Source of the DNA: Nonomuraea glycinis
Lineage (GTDB): Bacteria > Actinomycetota > Actinomycetes > Streptosporangiales > Streptosporangiaceae
Direction of reading: 5' to 3'
Length of the DNA stretch: 64,000 bases
NCBI RefSeq assembly: GCF_014646515.1
Contig: NZ_BMNK01000011.1
Coordinates: 244,398 to 308,397, forward strand
A program made the translations under genes and the position numbers. Shown in pieces: positions 1 to 12,525 of the stretch (the first letter of the stretch is position 1; every line of letters begins with the position of its first letter). The notes under the pieces were generated by a model that searched no databases, was not told the DNA's origin, and saw nothing but the letters and a program-made list of their open reading frames with translations.

Positions 1-623
1 GCGACCTCACCGTTGACGAGCCAGCGGTAGCGAACCCACGACGGACGGTCGACCGTGATCCTGCCGACGATGTCGATCTTCGTGCCGGGGGTGCAGGCGC
101 CCGCGTAGTGAGCCGGGCTCGCCCAGGCCCGGGCCGAGACCCGCGCCTCGGGCTTCTTGGCGTCCAGCTTGAGGCAGGACACCGAGAAGTAGCTCTTCTT
201 GGAGGTCGCCTTACGCGGGCTCAGCACCTGCAGGGCCTGCCAGCCCTTGAGCTCGTCACCGATGGTGGCGCGCTCGCTCACCGTGACGGACTTGGTGCGA
301 GTGCCCTTGAAGGTGACGGTCTTGACCTTGCCCTTGGAACCGTCGCCGTGCAGCCAGCGGTAGGCCACCGTCGTTCTCTTGCTGCCGGGCTTGACCTTGA
401 TCGTCGAAGTGAACTTCACGTCGACGGGACAGGAGCCCTGGTAGTCGCCGGTCGACACCTTGGGCTTGGAGACCGACACCTTGGCGCCGGTGGCGGGCTT
501 GGCCGCCGGCCCGGCCGTGGCCGCCTGGGCGGGGCTGACCGCCAGGCCGGCCACCAGACCGGCGAGCATGGCGGTGGAGGCGCCGAACGCCGCCGCCTTC
601 CGCGCTAACGCAGAGGACTTCAT
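1..623 (-). CDS. secreted protein with tandem Cys-containing domains, truncated by window edge
   Basis: Reading starts at the ATG at 623 and runs off the left edge without a stop. The first 34 residues form a Sec signal peptide: basic start MKSSALARK, a hydrophobic stretch, and an AQA cleavage site. The mature part holds one full and one partial copy of a domain of about 95 residues; both copies share a G-x-C-P/T start and a V-x-YRWL strand, so it is a tandem beta-sandwich-like repeat. It is probably exported and cell-surface or extracellular. No catalytic motif is visible and the family is not recognised with certainty. It lies downstream of ppx on the same strand but 180 bp away, so it probably has its own promoter. 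Confidence 0.75.
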   Translation of the reverse strand, partial: MKSSALARKAAAFGASTAMLAGLVAGLAVSPAQAATAGPAAKPATGAKVSVSKPKVSTGDYQGSCPVDVKFTSTIKVKPGSKRTTVAYRWLHGDGSKGKVKTVTFKGTRTKSVTVSERATIGDELKGWQALQVLSPRKATSKKSYFSVSCLKLDAKKPEARVSARAWASPAHYAGACTPGTKIDIVGRITVDRPSWVRYRWLVNGEV

Positions 624-803
624 GACAGGAGTGCTCCGTTCCGTGGAGGGGAGGACGCACCCGGGAACGGTTGCCACGTCGACATCATCAGTGTCCGACA
701 ATATGGCAAAGCCCCCGCAATGCACGCGCTCACTAAAGCACAAAACGGATTGCATACTCAACACATCCCCCTAAGGGGATATGTCCCGATTTAGCCGCTT
801 TTC
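624..803. other. A+T-richer spacer between ppx and the secreted-protein gene
   Basis: This 180-bp gap is clearly richer in A+T than its surroundings. It should contain the promoter of the leftward secreted-protein gene. A 6-bp stem with a CTAA loop (765-780, ATCCCC/GGGGAT) lies downstream of the ppx stop and may help end ppx transcription, but no U tract follows on the minus strand, so this is weak. Confidence 0.35.
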
Positions 804-1748
804 TTAAGTTATAGACCAGGCAATTCCATCAAGAATGTCATGTTCACTGACTACTACCTGCGGAAACTCGAAGCGTCGCACAACGCGGTCAAGAATCAGG
901 GAACCGACGCCGATCACGTCAATTCGTCCGGGATGCATGACCGGGACGGCCGCTCGCTCACCATGGGTCATCGACAGCAGCCTGCGCGTCACCTCGTGCA
1001 CCTGCTCGGCCGATATCCGGGAGTGATGGATGCGCTCCGGATCGTAGGCGGGCAGGTCGAGCGCGATGCCCGCGACCGTCGTCACCGAACCGGCCAGCCC
1101 CACCAGCGTGTGCGCCCGCCGTACGGGCACCTCGGCCTCCACCCGGTCGAGGGCCGCCTCGATGTCGGCCACCACGGCCTCCAGCGCCGTGGCCGAGGGC
1201 GGATCCCCGGCGGCGCGCAGATGCCGCTCGGTCAGCCGGACGCACCCGATGTCGACCGAGACTGCCGCCTCGGCGTGCGCGGAGCCGACCACGAACTCGG
1301 TCGAACCGCCGCCGATGTCCACGACGAGGTAGGGGGGCAGCGGTCCCTGCGGCACCTCCGTCTCCGGCGACAGCCGCACCAGGCCCCTGGTCGCGCCGGT
1401 GAACGACAACTCGGCCTCCTCCGCCCCTGAGACCACCTCCGGCTCGACCCCGAAGATCGCCCGCACCCCGTCGGCGAACTCCTGCCGGTTGGCCGCGTCG
1501 CGGGTGGCGCTGGTCGCGACCACCCTGGTGACCGTCGCGCGGTGCTGGTCGATCAGCTTGCGGTAGCCGCGCATCGCGCCGAACGTCCGCTCCAGCGCCT
1601 CAGGCGCCAGCCGGCCGGTCTCATCGACCCCCTGACCCAGTCGTACGATCTCCATCCGCCGCTCGACCTCGGTCAGCGTGTCGTCCTCGACGTCGGCGAC
1701 GAGCAGGCGCACCGAATTGGTGCCGCAGTCGATGGCCGCTACACGCAT
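804..1748 (-). CDS. ppx: Ppx/GppA family exopolyphosphatase
   Basis: A 314-residue Ppx/GppA phosphatase of the short two-domain ASKHA type. It is expected to cleave phosphate from polyphosphate ends or from pppGpp in the cytoplasm. The phosphate-1 motif AIDCGTNSVRLL is at the N-terminus, the phosphate-2 motif VVDIGGGSTEFV near residue 142, and the GLAGSVTT adenosine/phosphate loop near residue 220. It lacks the C-terminal HD domain of long Ppx proteins, like mycobacterial Rv1026-type enzymes. The start overlaps the end of the DUF501 gene by 10 bp, so the genes are translationally coupled. The eno-ftsB-DUF501-ppx order is conserved in actinobacteria. Confidence 0.93.
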   Translation of the reverse strand: MRVAAIDCGTNSVRLLVADVEDDTLTEVERRMEIVRLGQGVDETGRLAPEALERTFGAMRGYRKLIDQHRATVTRVVATSATRDAANRQEFADGVRAIFGVEPEVVSGAEEAELSFTGATRGLVRLSPETEVPQGPLPPYLVVDIGGGSTEFVVGSAHAEAAVSVDIGCVRLTERHLRAAGDPPSATALEAVVADIEAALDRVEAEVPVRRAHTLVGLAGSVTTVAGIALDLPAYDPERIHHSRISAEQVHEVTRRLLSMTHGERAAVPVMHPGRIDVIGVGSLILDRVVRRFEFPQVVVSEHDILDGIAWSIT

Positions 1749-2227
1749 GGTCCGTCACTCCACCAGTCGGGGAGGGCGTCCAGCGCCTCCCGGCCGAACG
1801 GGTTGGCGCCCGGCACCGCCAGCTCGTGCGCGACGAGCGCGTGCAGGCACTTGACCCGCTTCGGCATGCCGCCGGTGCTCTGCATGTCGCGCGGGAGCGG
1901 CTCCAGGCCCGCCTCCTCGGCGACCTTGTCGCGCCTGGCGACATAGTCGTGGTGCGCGGCCTCGTAGTCCGCCGCCAGCTCGTCGTCGGTGGCCAGCCTG
2001 GCCTGCATCTCCCGCATCAGCCCCGAGCTCTCCAGGGTGCCGATCGCGGAGGCCGCCTTGGGGCAGGTCAGGTAGTAGAGGGTCGGGAAGGGCGAGCCGT
2101 CCGCCAGCCGCGGCGCGGTCTCGACCACGTCCGGATTTCCGCACGGACAGCGGTGCGCCACGCCGCGCAGCCCTCTGGGCGGCCGCCCGAGCTGCCGCTC
2201 GACCGCCTCCACGTCACTGCTCTCCAA
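1739..2227 (-). CDS. DUF501 domain-containing protein
   Basis: A 162-residue DUF501 protein. The conserved Cys/His sites are visible: HRCPCGNP near residue 26, YLTCPKA near 52 and KCLHAL near 126, which suggests a metal or redox site. The family is restricted mostly to actinobacteria and its function is unknown. It overlaps the upstream ftsB gene by 14 bp and the downstream ppx by 10 bp, forming a tightly coupled trio. The same trio exists in mycobacteria (Rv1024-Rv1026), so a link to cell division or phosphate metabolism is inferred only from context. Confidence 0.9.
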   Translation of the reverse strand: MESSDVEAVERQLGRPPRGLRGVAHRCPCGNPDVVETAPRLADGSPFPTLYYLTCPKAASAIGTLESSGLMREMQARLATDDELAADYEAAHHDYVARRDKVAEEAGLEPLPRDMQSTGGMPKRVKCLHALVAHELAVPGANPFGREALDALPDWWSDGPCV

Positions 2228-2636
2228 CGCCTGCCTTCTCCTCTGCTCCCGCTCTGCGTCCCTTGCCGGTGTCGGCCGCCTCGACCGACTCCCACAGCGT
2301 CTGATACCACGGCGGGAGCACGGCGGCCTGCTTCACGGCCGTCTCGCCCTTGCCCGGCGTCGCGTCCATCACCACGTAACACTTCTCGCCCGGCCCGCAG
2401 TAGTGCAGCCGCTCCTTGGCCGTGCGCTTGATCCAGTTGGGATCGCGGATCTGCTCGCTCTCGGCGACCAGCTTCTGCCGCTCCGCCTCGACCTTGGCCT
2501 TCTCCTCGCGAAGTTCGGCGATGTTGCGGCGCTGGGCGATGTATTCGCGCACGGGGTAGGCGAGACTCATCGCGATCGCGCAGACCACGATCGCGAGGAT
2601 GGCGGCCCTGCCGGTCAGCTGCGGCCTCTTCGCCAT
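2214..2636 (-). CDS. ftsB: FtsB/DivIC-family septum formation initiator
   Basis: A 140-residue bitopic membrane protein of the septum formation initiator family, expected to act in the FtsQ-FtsL-FtsB complex at the division site. There is a short cytoplasmic N-terminus, one transmembrane helix at about residues 9-28, then a charged coiled coil (ELREEKAKVEAERQKL), and the family motif ending RTAKERLHYCGPGE. The ATG at 2636 is chosen over an upstream in-frame start because a G-rich ribosome binding site (GGGGGG) sits about 8 nt before it. The tail of about 50 residues after the conserved domain is polar and probably disordered. The end overlaps DUF501 by 14 bp. Confidence 0.9.
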   Translation of the reverse strand: MAKRPQLTGRAAILAIVVCAIAMSLAYPVREYIAQRRNIAELREEKAKVEAERQKLVAESEQIRDPNWIKRTAKERLHYCGPGEKCYVVMDATPGKGETAVKQAAVLPPWYQTLWESVEAADTGKGRRAGAEEKAGVGEQ

Positions 2637-2718
2637 GCTGAGCACCCCCCAATCCGTCGTACGGCTCCGGCGCGGCCCGCGGCCGGGCATGTCGCCCCGC
2701 CGCGGGCCGTACCCGAAA

Positions 2719-3996
<1,278 letters not shown>

Positions 3997-4049
3997 GGGA
4001 TGCGCTCCTAATTCGAAAGGCAATATGCGTTCTGAGCCTATCGGTACGC

Positions 4050-6083
4050 TCAGCGTCCACCCTGCACGGTCCACGCGCGCATCATGCCCCCGGCGGCCGC
4101 CACCACCGCCTGACGACCGCCGATCACCCCTGTGGCCAGGGCGGTGACCTGGTCCGGCACGGGCAGGGAGGCCAGTGGCGCGCAGGAGGCGGTGTCCCAC
4201 ACCTGCAGCACGGCACCGCCGCCCCCGAACAGCAGCCCACGGCCGGTCATGGCCAGCCTGGTCAGCTCCGGCGCGCTGACGGCGCACGTCCGCCGGCCCG
4301 TACGGTGGTCGAAGAGGTCGGCGCCCCGGCCGCGGACGCCGACCGCCACCGGCTGTCCGGCGGCGGCGGCGATCGCCGTCACCTCGCCCGTCACGTCACC
4401 CGGCACGTCGCCCGTCACGTCACCCGTCACCTCCTTGGCGCCGCCTCGCAACGGGGCCAGCCGCAGGCCGTTCCACCGAGAGCTGAAAGCCACCAGGTCC
4501 CCCTCCCCCGTCCAGGCGAGCTGGGAGACGGGCTCCTTCGAGGCACGCGACGGGCCGGCCTTCTCTCCGGTACGCAGGTCCCAGCCCTGCAGGCGGCCAT
4601 CGGCGCAGCCGACGGCGACGACCGGGTCGTCCTGCCCCGGCACGACGGCCAGCACGGCGTCGCTGCCGCACACCTTGGCGGTCACCACCGCGGAGCCGGG
4701 CGCCCAGTGCGAGACGGATCCGTCCGCGCTGGACCAGGCGACCGAGGGAACCCCGCCGACCTGGACGAACTCCAGAGCCGTGACGCCCGAGGCGGCGGTC
4801 GACGACGGCGAGACGGCCAGCCGCTCACCCGTGGCGGGGTCCCAGAGCTGGACGTTGCGCGCCTGGGGAGCGGCGGCGGCCACCACGGTCCTGCCGTCCA
4901 GCACGCCGACCGCCAGCGCGTCGACGAGCTTGCCGAGGCCGAACGGCCTGCCGTACTGCTCGGCCACGGCGGCGTTGGAAGGAGACGTGTTGGCAGGAGG
5001 ACTGACCGACCCGCGCCACAGCAGGCCCACCGTCACACCGCCGACCAGCGTGACCGCCACGGCCCCCGCCGCCTTGGCCCGCCTGCGGCGCACCGGGGAG
5101 GCGGGCCGCGCCCCCTGGGACGGTTTCGGCACCTCGCCGGTCGCGGGCCGACGCCGCTGGGGCGGCTTTGTGCGTACCGGCCGGATCTCGGCTCGTGCGC
5201 CCGTCGCGAGGCGGCGGGCGCGGGCGGGGCGGCGGGTCGCCGCGCCGGGGAGCCCGCCGCCGTACCGGCGCAGGCCCTCGTCGCCTTCCATGAGCGTGTG
5301 CAGGACGTCGGCGGCCGTCGGGCGGGCGGCGGGCCGCTTGTCCAGGCAGCCGGCCAGCAACGAGCGGAGCGGCTCGGCCACCTCCGGCAGGTCGGGCTCT
5401 TCGGTCAGGATGCGGTGCATGACCGCCGGAATCGACTCGCCGGCGAACAGGGCTCTGCCGGTGGCCGCGTACGCCATGGTGGAGGCCCAGCTGAACATGT
5501 CGGAGGCGGCGGTGGCCGCCTTCCCGGCGATCTGCTCGGGCGACATGTAGCCGGGGGTGCCGACCACGCTGCTGGCGGTGGTGCCCGCCTCCATGGCCTT
5601 GGCGATGCCGAAGTCGATCACCCTCGGACCGTCGGGGCTCAGCAGGATGTTGGCCGGTTTGAAGTCGCGGTGCACGATGCCCGCGCGGTGGATGGCGTTC
5701 AGCGCGGCGGCGGTGCCGACGGCCAGCCGTTCCAGCGCGCCGCCCGCCCTGGCGCCGTCCTTGGCCACCGCCTCGTGCAGCGAGGGGCCGGGGACGTACT
5801 CGCTCACGATGAACGGCCGGCCGGCCACGAGGCCGGAGCCGATCACCTTGGCCGTGCAGAAGGCGGCGACCTTCTCGGCCAGCTCGCATTCCTGGAGGAA
5901 CCTGCGGGTCGCCCGCCGGTCGTCGAGCAGTCTGGCGTGCAGGATCTTGACGGCCACCTGCCGCCCGCCGTGGTCCTCGCCGAGGTAGACCGATCCCTGC
6001 CCGCCGTCCCCCAGGCCGTGCAGGATGCGATAGCCCGCGACCTCGCGCAGCTCGCCATGGTGCAACTGGCGTAACCGAGACAT
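4050..6083 (-). CDS. Ser/Thr protein kinase with C-terminal WD40-like propeller
   Basis: A 677-residue Hanks-type kinase. The kinase domain covers about residues 17-270: glycine loop GDGGQGSVYLG, lysine in AVKIL, catalytic loop VHRDFKPANILL, DFG in VIDFGIAK, and APE-equivalent MSPEQ. A basic Pro/Arg-rich linker leads to a single transmembrane helix near residues 336-357. The remaining 310 residues form WD40-like blades with repeated LQVWD or LQGWDLRTG motifs, so the sensor would be extracytoplasmic. A run of four-residue repeats (GDVT/GDVP/GEVT) interrupts one blade. The gene is inserted between mazG and eno and is absent from the mycobacterial version of this block. The signal sensed and the substrates are unknown. 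Confidence 0.92.
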   Translation of the reverse strand: MSRLRQLHHGELREVAGYRILHGLGDGGQGSVYLGEDHGGRQVAVKILHARLLDDRRATRRFLQECELAEKVAAFCTAKVIGSGLVAGRPFIVSEYVPGPSLHEAVAKDGARAGGALERLAVGTAAALNAIHRAGIVHRDFKPANILLSPDGPRVIDFGIAKAMEAGTTASSVVGTPGYMSPEQIAGKAATAASDMFSWASTMAYAATGRALFAGESIPAVMHRILTEEPDLPEVAEPLRSLLAGCLDKRPAARPTAADVLHTLMEGDEGLRRYGGGLPGAATRRPARARRLATGARAEIRPVRTKPPQRRRPATGEVPKPSQGARPASPVRRRRAKAAGAVAVTLVGGVTVGLLWRGSVSPPANTSPSNAAVAEQYGRPFGLGKLVDALAVGVLDGRTVVAAAAPQARNVQLWDPATGERLAVSPSSTAASGVTALEFVQVGGVPSVAWSSADGSVSHWAPGSAVVTAKVCGSDAVLAVVPGQDDPVVAVGCADGRLQGWDLRTGEKAGPSRASKEPVSQLAWTGEGDLVAFSSRWNGLRLAPLRGGAKEVTGDVTGDVPGDVTGEVTAIAAAAGQPVAVGVRGRGADLFDHRTGRRTCAVSAPELTRLAMTGRGLLFGGGGAVLQVWDTASCAPLASLPVPDQVTALATGVIGGRQAVVAAAGGMMRAWTVQGGR
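4378..4434. repeat. 12-bp tandem repeat inside the WD40 kinase gene
   Basis: About 4.7 tandem copies of a 12-bp unit close to GTCACGTCACCC. Because 12 is divisible by three, it stays in frame and encodes a GDVT-type tetrapeptide repeat in the propeller region of the kinase. The copies differ at one to three bases. Copy number would be expected to vary between strains. Confidence 0.85.
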
Positions 6084-6142
6084 CAGAGACCTCCCCCGTA
6101 ACGGGTAAATCCTGGCATTTCGGGATGCGTGGCGCTACCGAC

Positions 6143-7078
6143 TCAGGACTGCCGGGACTCCCAGGCGTGCACCCGATCGCGGTAGGAGCGGGCGGCCGCG
6201 CGCAACTCCGCCTCGGCGTCCAAGCCCGCCTCCTGGGCGCGACGGACCAGGTCGAACAGCTCCCGGGCGATCCCCTGGCCGATCGCCGACGCGAGCCCGG
6301 GGGGCACTCCAGCCCGCTCGGCCCGTCGTACGAGCTGGGCGGCCAGAGAGAGCGCCGGCTGCCCCATCGGCACGCCGTCGAGCAGCGACCGGCTGCCCTT
6401 GGCCGCCCGCTCGGCCGCCTTGATCGTCTCCCAGTTGTCGTTCACCTCGTCGGCCGTCTCCGCCCGGACCGAGCCGAACACGTGCGGGTGGCGGCGCACC
6501 AGCTTCTCGACGATCCCGGCGGCCACGTCGTCCATGTCGAAGTCGTCGGCCACCCGGGCGTGGAACACCACCTGGAGCAGCAGGTCACCGAGCTCCTCAC
6601 GAAGCGCCGGATAGTCACCGTCCTCGATGGTCTCCAGCACCTCGTAGGCCTCTTCGAGCAGGTACGGCACGAGCGACTCGTGCGTCTGCTTACGGTCCCA
6701 CGGGCATTCGGTGCGCAGCCGGTCCATCACCGCCACCAGGTCGAGCACCCGGGCGCCCGGCAGGTCGTAGGAGCCGGGCACCACCTCGATCAGCGGCGGG
6801 TCCGCGAGCGCGACGGCGGCGTGGCCGAGCGCGCGCATGAAGTCCGCGTCGTCGCCGGCGGCGAGCCAGACCACGGTCTCCCGCACCGCCCGGCCGGCCA
6901 GCTCCCCCGCGTCCGGGGTCACGACGGTGACCTCGACGCCCGCCTCCGCCAGGTAGGGCAGCTGCGGGTGCGCGGGTGAGCCGGTCAGCACCTGGCCGGA
7001 CCGCAACGCCTGCCAGGCCTGGTGGCTCAGCAGGCCCGGCGGGACGCGCGGCGAGGTGGTGACGACGACGAGCGGCAT
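6143..7078 (-). CDS. mazG: MazG nucleoside triphosphate pyrophosphohydrolase
   Basis: A 311-residue MazG that hydrolyses NTPs to NMP and PPi and so clears damaged nucleotides. The C-terminal half has the MazG core: LRTECPWDRKQTH, then the Mg-binding EEAYE and EELGDLLLQVVFHA helices, and a second EVNDNWETIK region. The N-terminal 110 residues resemble the reduced tetrapyrrole-methylase-like domain seen in actinobacterial MazG. The ATG at 7078 fits the family start, although the ribosome binding site is weak. It lies 8 bp after the SurA-like lipoprotein gene and was probably co-transcribed with it and mfd. Confidence 0.93.
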   Translation of the reverse strand: MPLVVVTTSPRVPPGLLSHQAWQALRSGQVLTGSPAHPQLPYLAEAGVEVTVVTPDAGELAGRAVRETVVWLAAGDDADFMRALGHAAVALADPPLIEVVPGSYDLPGARVLDLVAVMDRLRTECPWDRKQTHESLVPYLLEEAYEVLETIEDGDYPALREELGDLLLQVVFHARVADDFDMDDVAAGIVEKLVRRHPHVFGSVRAETADEVNDNWETIKAAERAAKGSRSLLDGVPMGQPALSLAAQLVRRAERAGVPPGLASAIGQGIARELFDLVRRAQEAGLDAEAELRAAARSYRDRVHAWESRQS

Positions 7079-7086
7079 GCCCGGCC

Positions 7087-7704
7087 CTACTGCTGCTGCT
7101 GTTGCTGTGGCGGCTGCTGTTGCTGTGGCGGCTGCGCGGGCGTGCCGAACCGGCCCGCGTCGACGAAGCCCTGGTCCGGCGTGAAGGTGCCGTAGCGGGG
7201 GCTGAAGACGGGCTTGACCGCGTTGTACTCCTCGTTCCACTTCGCCGCGGCGGCCTGGCTCTGGGTGCCGCCCCACTTCTCGATCACCTTGGCGGCGCCG
7301 AGCTCGGCCCGCAGGTAGGGGCGCGGGTTGGCCGGCGAGACGCCCTTGGTCAGCAGGTTCATCTCGGGCGACTGCTGCTGGCCCGGCTGCTTGAGCGCCT
7401 GGTCGATCTCCGTCTCGCTCACCGTGACGCCGTGCTTGTCGGCGATCTGCTGGTAGCGGATCTGGTTCGTCATCCGGAACAGGACGAACTGGGAGATCGG
7501 CACGCCGAGCTGCCCCGGATCGATCTGGGCCTTGCGCAGTGCGGCCTCGAACTCCTGAACGTTGGTCTTCAGATCCTGGGCGGAGACGCGCTGGTCCCCG
7601 ACGACCGCCGCGGCACCGGCCTCGACAGCCGTCCCGCAGGCCGTCAGCGCGAACAGGCTCGCCCCCGCGGCGGTAGCGGCCAGAGCCACTCGAATCGACT
7701 TCAC
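7087..7704 (-). CDS. SurA-N-like lipoprotein (putative peptidyl-prolyl isomerase/chaperone)
   Basis: A 205-residue exported lipoprotein. The signal peptide ends in the lipobox LTAC with Cys at residue 22. The mature part starts with a SurA-like N-terminal chaperone fold: VVGDQRVSAQDLKTNV, a helix-rich section, and HGVTVSETEIDQAL. No parvulin isomerase domain follows, so it is likely a chaperone-like lipoprotein. The C-terminal 15 residues are almost pure Gln and Pro (QPPQQQQ repeats). The mfd-lipoprotein-mazG order is the same as in other actinobacteria, where a lipoprotein lies between mazG and enolase/mfd. A link to Mfd is not implied by function. Confidence 0.85.
   Translation of the reverse strand: MKSIRVALAATAAGASLFALTACGTAVEAGAAAVVGDQRVSAQDLKTNVQEFEAALRKAQIDPGQLGVPISQFVLFRMTNQIRYQQIADKHGVTVSETEIDQALKQPGQQQSPEMNLLTKGVSPANPRPYLRAELGAAKVIEKWGGTQSQAAAAKWNEEYNAVKPVFSPRYGTFTPDQGFVDAGRFGTPAQPPQQQQPPQQQQQQ
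7089..7134. repeat. CTG/CTGTTG codon repeat coding for poly-Gln
   Basis: Trinucleotide-like repeats (TGCTGCTGCTGTTGCTGTGG twice over) encode the Gln/Pro tail of the SurA-like lipoprotein. The block CTGCTGTTGCTGTGGCGG occurs twice in tandem with an 18-bp period. It is expected to be length-variable. Confidence 0.7.
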
Positions 7705-7732
7705 ATGCTTCCCTTTCCGCCAAAAATCGCCG

Positions 7733-11221
<3,489 letters not shown>

Positions 11222-11238
11222 CAGATAGGCCCCAGATG

Positions 11239-11280
11239 GCAACACGACTACCCCCGGCCAAGCCAGCACGGGGGTGTTGC
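11239..11280 (-). promoter_or_regulatory. imperfect hairpin in the mfd leader
   Basis: GCAACA (11239-11244) pairs with TGTTGC (11275-11280) and CCCCCG (11251-11256) with CGGGGG (11269-11274), leaving an asymmetric internal loop and a 12-nt apical loop. It sits 18 bp before the mfd start and downstream of the cupin gene, so it could be a terminator of the cupin gene or a leader structure of mfd. No U tract follows. Confidence 0.45.
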
Positions 11281-11313
11281 GTACCAGCCTACTTGCCCAC
11301 CACCGTGCACCCG

Positions 11314-11670
11314 CTACGGCACCTTGTAGCCCGCGACACTGGGCCAGCGCACCGTCATGACGACCGACTCCTGCTCCGCCCGCCAGGAGTGGTCGACCCC
11401 CTCGCCCCACACCACGTAGTCGCCGCGCTCGGCCAGCAGCACGCTTCGACCGGGCAACTCGACCCAGAACCGACCGCTGATCAGCACCAGCAGCGCGGTG
11501 CGCCATTCACCGGTCACCCAGCGCGCCCGCTCCTCGCCGGCCGCGTGCACGCCCCACTTGATCTCGACGTCGCGGCTGTGCCTGATGTCGCCGTCGGGCT
11601 TGAAGTGGCCCAGCAGCCACCCGTCGTCCCCAGCTCCGTCCGTGACCGCGTTCCCCACGTACACCCGCAT
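11314..11670 (-). CDS. small cupin-like protein
   Basis: A 118-residue soluble protein with a beta-rich composition and a cupin-like core (KWGVHAAGEERARWVTGEW, LLVLISGRFWVELPG, YVVWGEGVDHSWRAE). The first conserved His and the C-terminal Asp-His pair could form a metal site, but the usual two-histidine cupin motif is incomplete. The ATG at 11670 has a strong GGAGGTGAG ribosome binding site 6 nt upstream. It is divergent from the methyltransferase gene, with 82 bp between the starts. Homologues are sometimes labelled signal peptidase; nothing in this sequence supports that. The function is unknown. Confidence 0.75.
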   Translation of the reverse strand: MRVYVGNAVTDGAGDDGWLLGHFKPDGDIRHSRDVEIKWGVHAAGEERARWVTGEWRTALLVLISGRFWVELPGRSVLLAERGDYVVWGEGVDHSWRAEQESVVMTVRWPSVAGYKVP

Positions 11671-11752
11671 CTCTCACCTCCGAAGGGAGTTCCGGACGCT
11701 ACCAGGAGCGATGTGCATTACTCTCGGGCATTTATTGATTACTGTGGGTCAC

Positions 11753-12466
11753 ATGTCTGAGGTGCGATCGGTAGTCCCGAAGGGCGATCTGTTCGATCAG
11801 CGCGTACGGGAGCAGTGGGCGGGGCAGCTGGGCCGGCGGCTTGATGTGCTGGTCGCCGGGTGTGCGCATGAGCCGCTGGTCCTGGAGCGGATCGAGACGC
11901 GGGCGTCGGGGGTCGATGAGGATCGGCCGGCGATCAGGAGGGTCGTGGAGGAGCGGGCCGACCTGACCACCTGGGCGCTGGGCGACCTGCGCTCCGCCCC
12001 GCTGCCGCCCAGGTCGTTCGACGTGATCCAGCTCTCGTTCCTGCTGGAGCGGATCGAGCACGCCGAGCTGGTGCTGGACCGGCTCCTGCAGGCGCTGCGA
12101 CCGGGCGGCCTGGTGCTGCTGCGGATGCGCGACCGCGACTCCGCCTACGGAATCCTGGACCGGGTCATCCCGGCGTGGGCGCGGCGGCTGGTCTGGCGGC
12201 ATCTGGTGGCGGCGGGGACGCCCGGCCCACTGCCCGCCGTCTACGAGCCGCTGGCCTCGGCCGGAGGCATGCACGCCTTCTGCCTCACCCGTGGCCTGCT
12301 GGTCATGGACGAGGAGACGGCGACGAGCGGGCCCGCCATGGGCCGGATCGGCAGCGCGGCGGTCGGTCTGGCCGCCAAGCTCAGCCGGGGACGCTACCCT
12401 GCGACGCACGATGAGATCACCATGGTCATCAGGAAACCGCAGTACCACTTCGCCCGGCTCATCTAG
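11753..12466 (+). CDS. class I SAM-dependent methyltransferase
   Basis: A 237-residue Rossmann-fold methyltransferase. The glycine motif is altered (LDVLVAGCAHEP near residue 27), but later motifs are clear: the acidic WALGDLRSAPLPPRSFDVI block and the post-motif LLQALRPGGLVLLRM. It is of the kind found in polysaccharide and natural product clusters, with substrate unknown. The start at 11753 (MSEVRSV) is chosen over an ATG at 11711, where the AGGAG is only 2 nt from the start codon. It lies 59 bp upstream of the APS kinase gene on the same strand and could be part of the island operon. Confidence 0.82.
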   Translation: MSEVRSVVPKGDLFDQRVREQWAGQLGRRLDVLVAGCAHEPLVLERIETRASGVDEDRPAIRRVVEERADLTTWALGDLRSAPLPPRSFDVIQLSFLLERIEHAELVLDRLLQALRPGGLVLLRMRDRDSAYGILDRVIPAWARRLVWRHLVAAGTPGPLPAVYEPLASAGGMHAFCLTRGLLVMDEETATSGPAMGRIGSAAVGLAAKLSRGRYPATHDEITMVIRKPQYHFARLI

Positions 12467-12525
12467 CGACACACCGGCGACAGTGGTTAGGATCGTTTCC
12501 TACCAATGTAATCGGAATAGTTGGG

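Noticed and set aside
11314..11670. Signal peptidase annotation of the small cupin-like gene
   Set aside because: No membrane segment, no Ser-Lys catalytic motif; the fold looks like a cupin.
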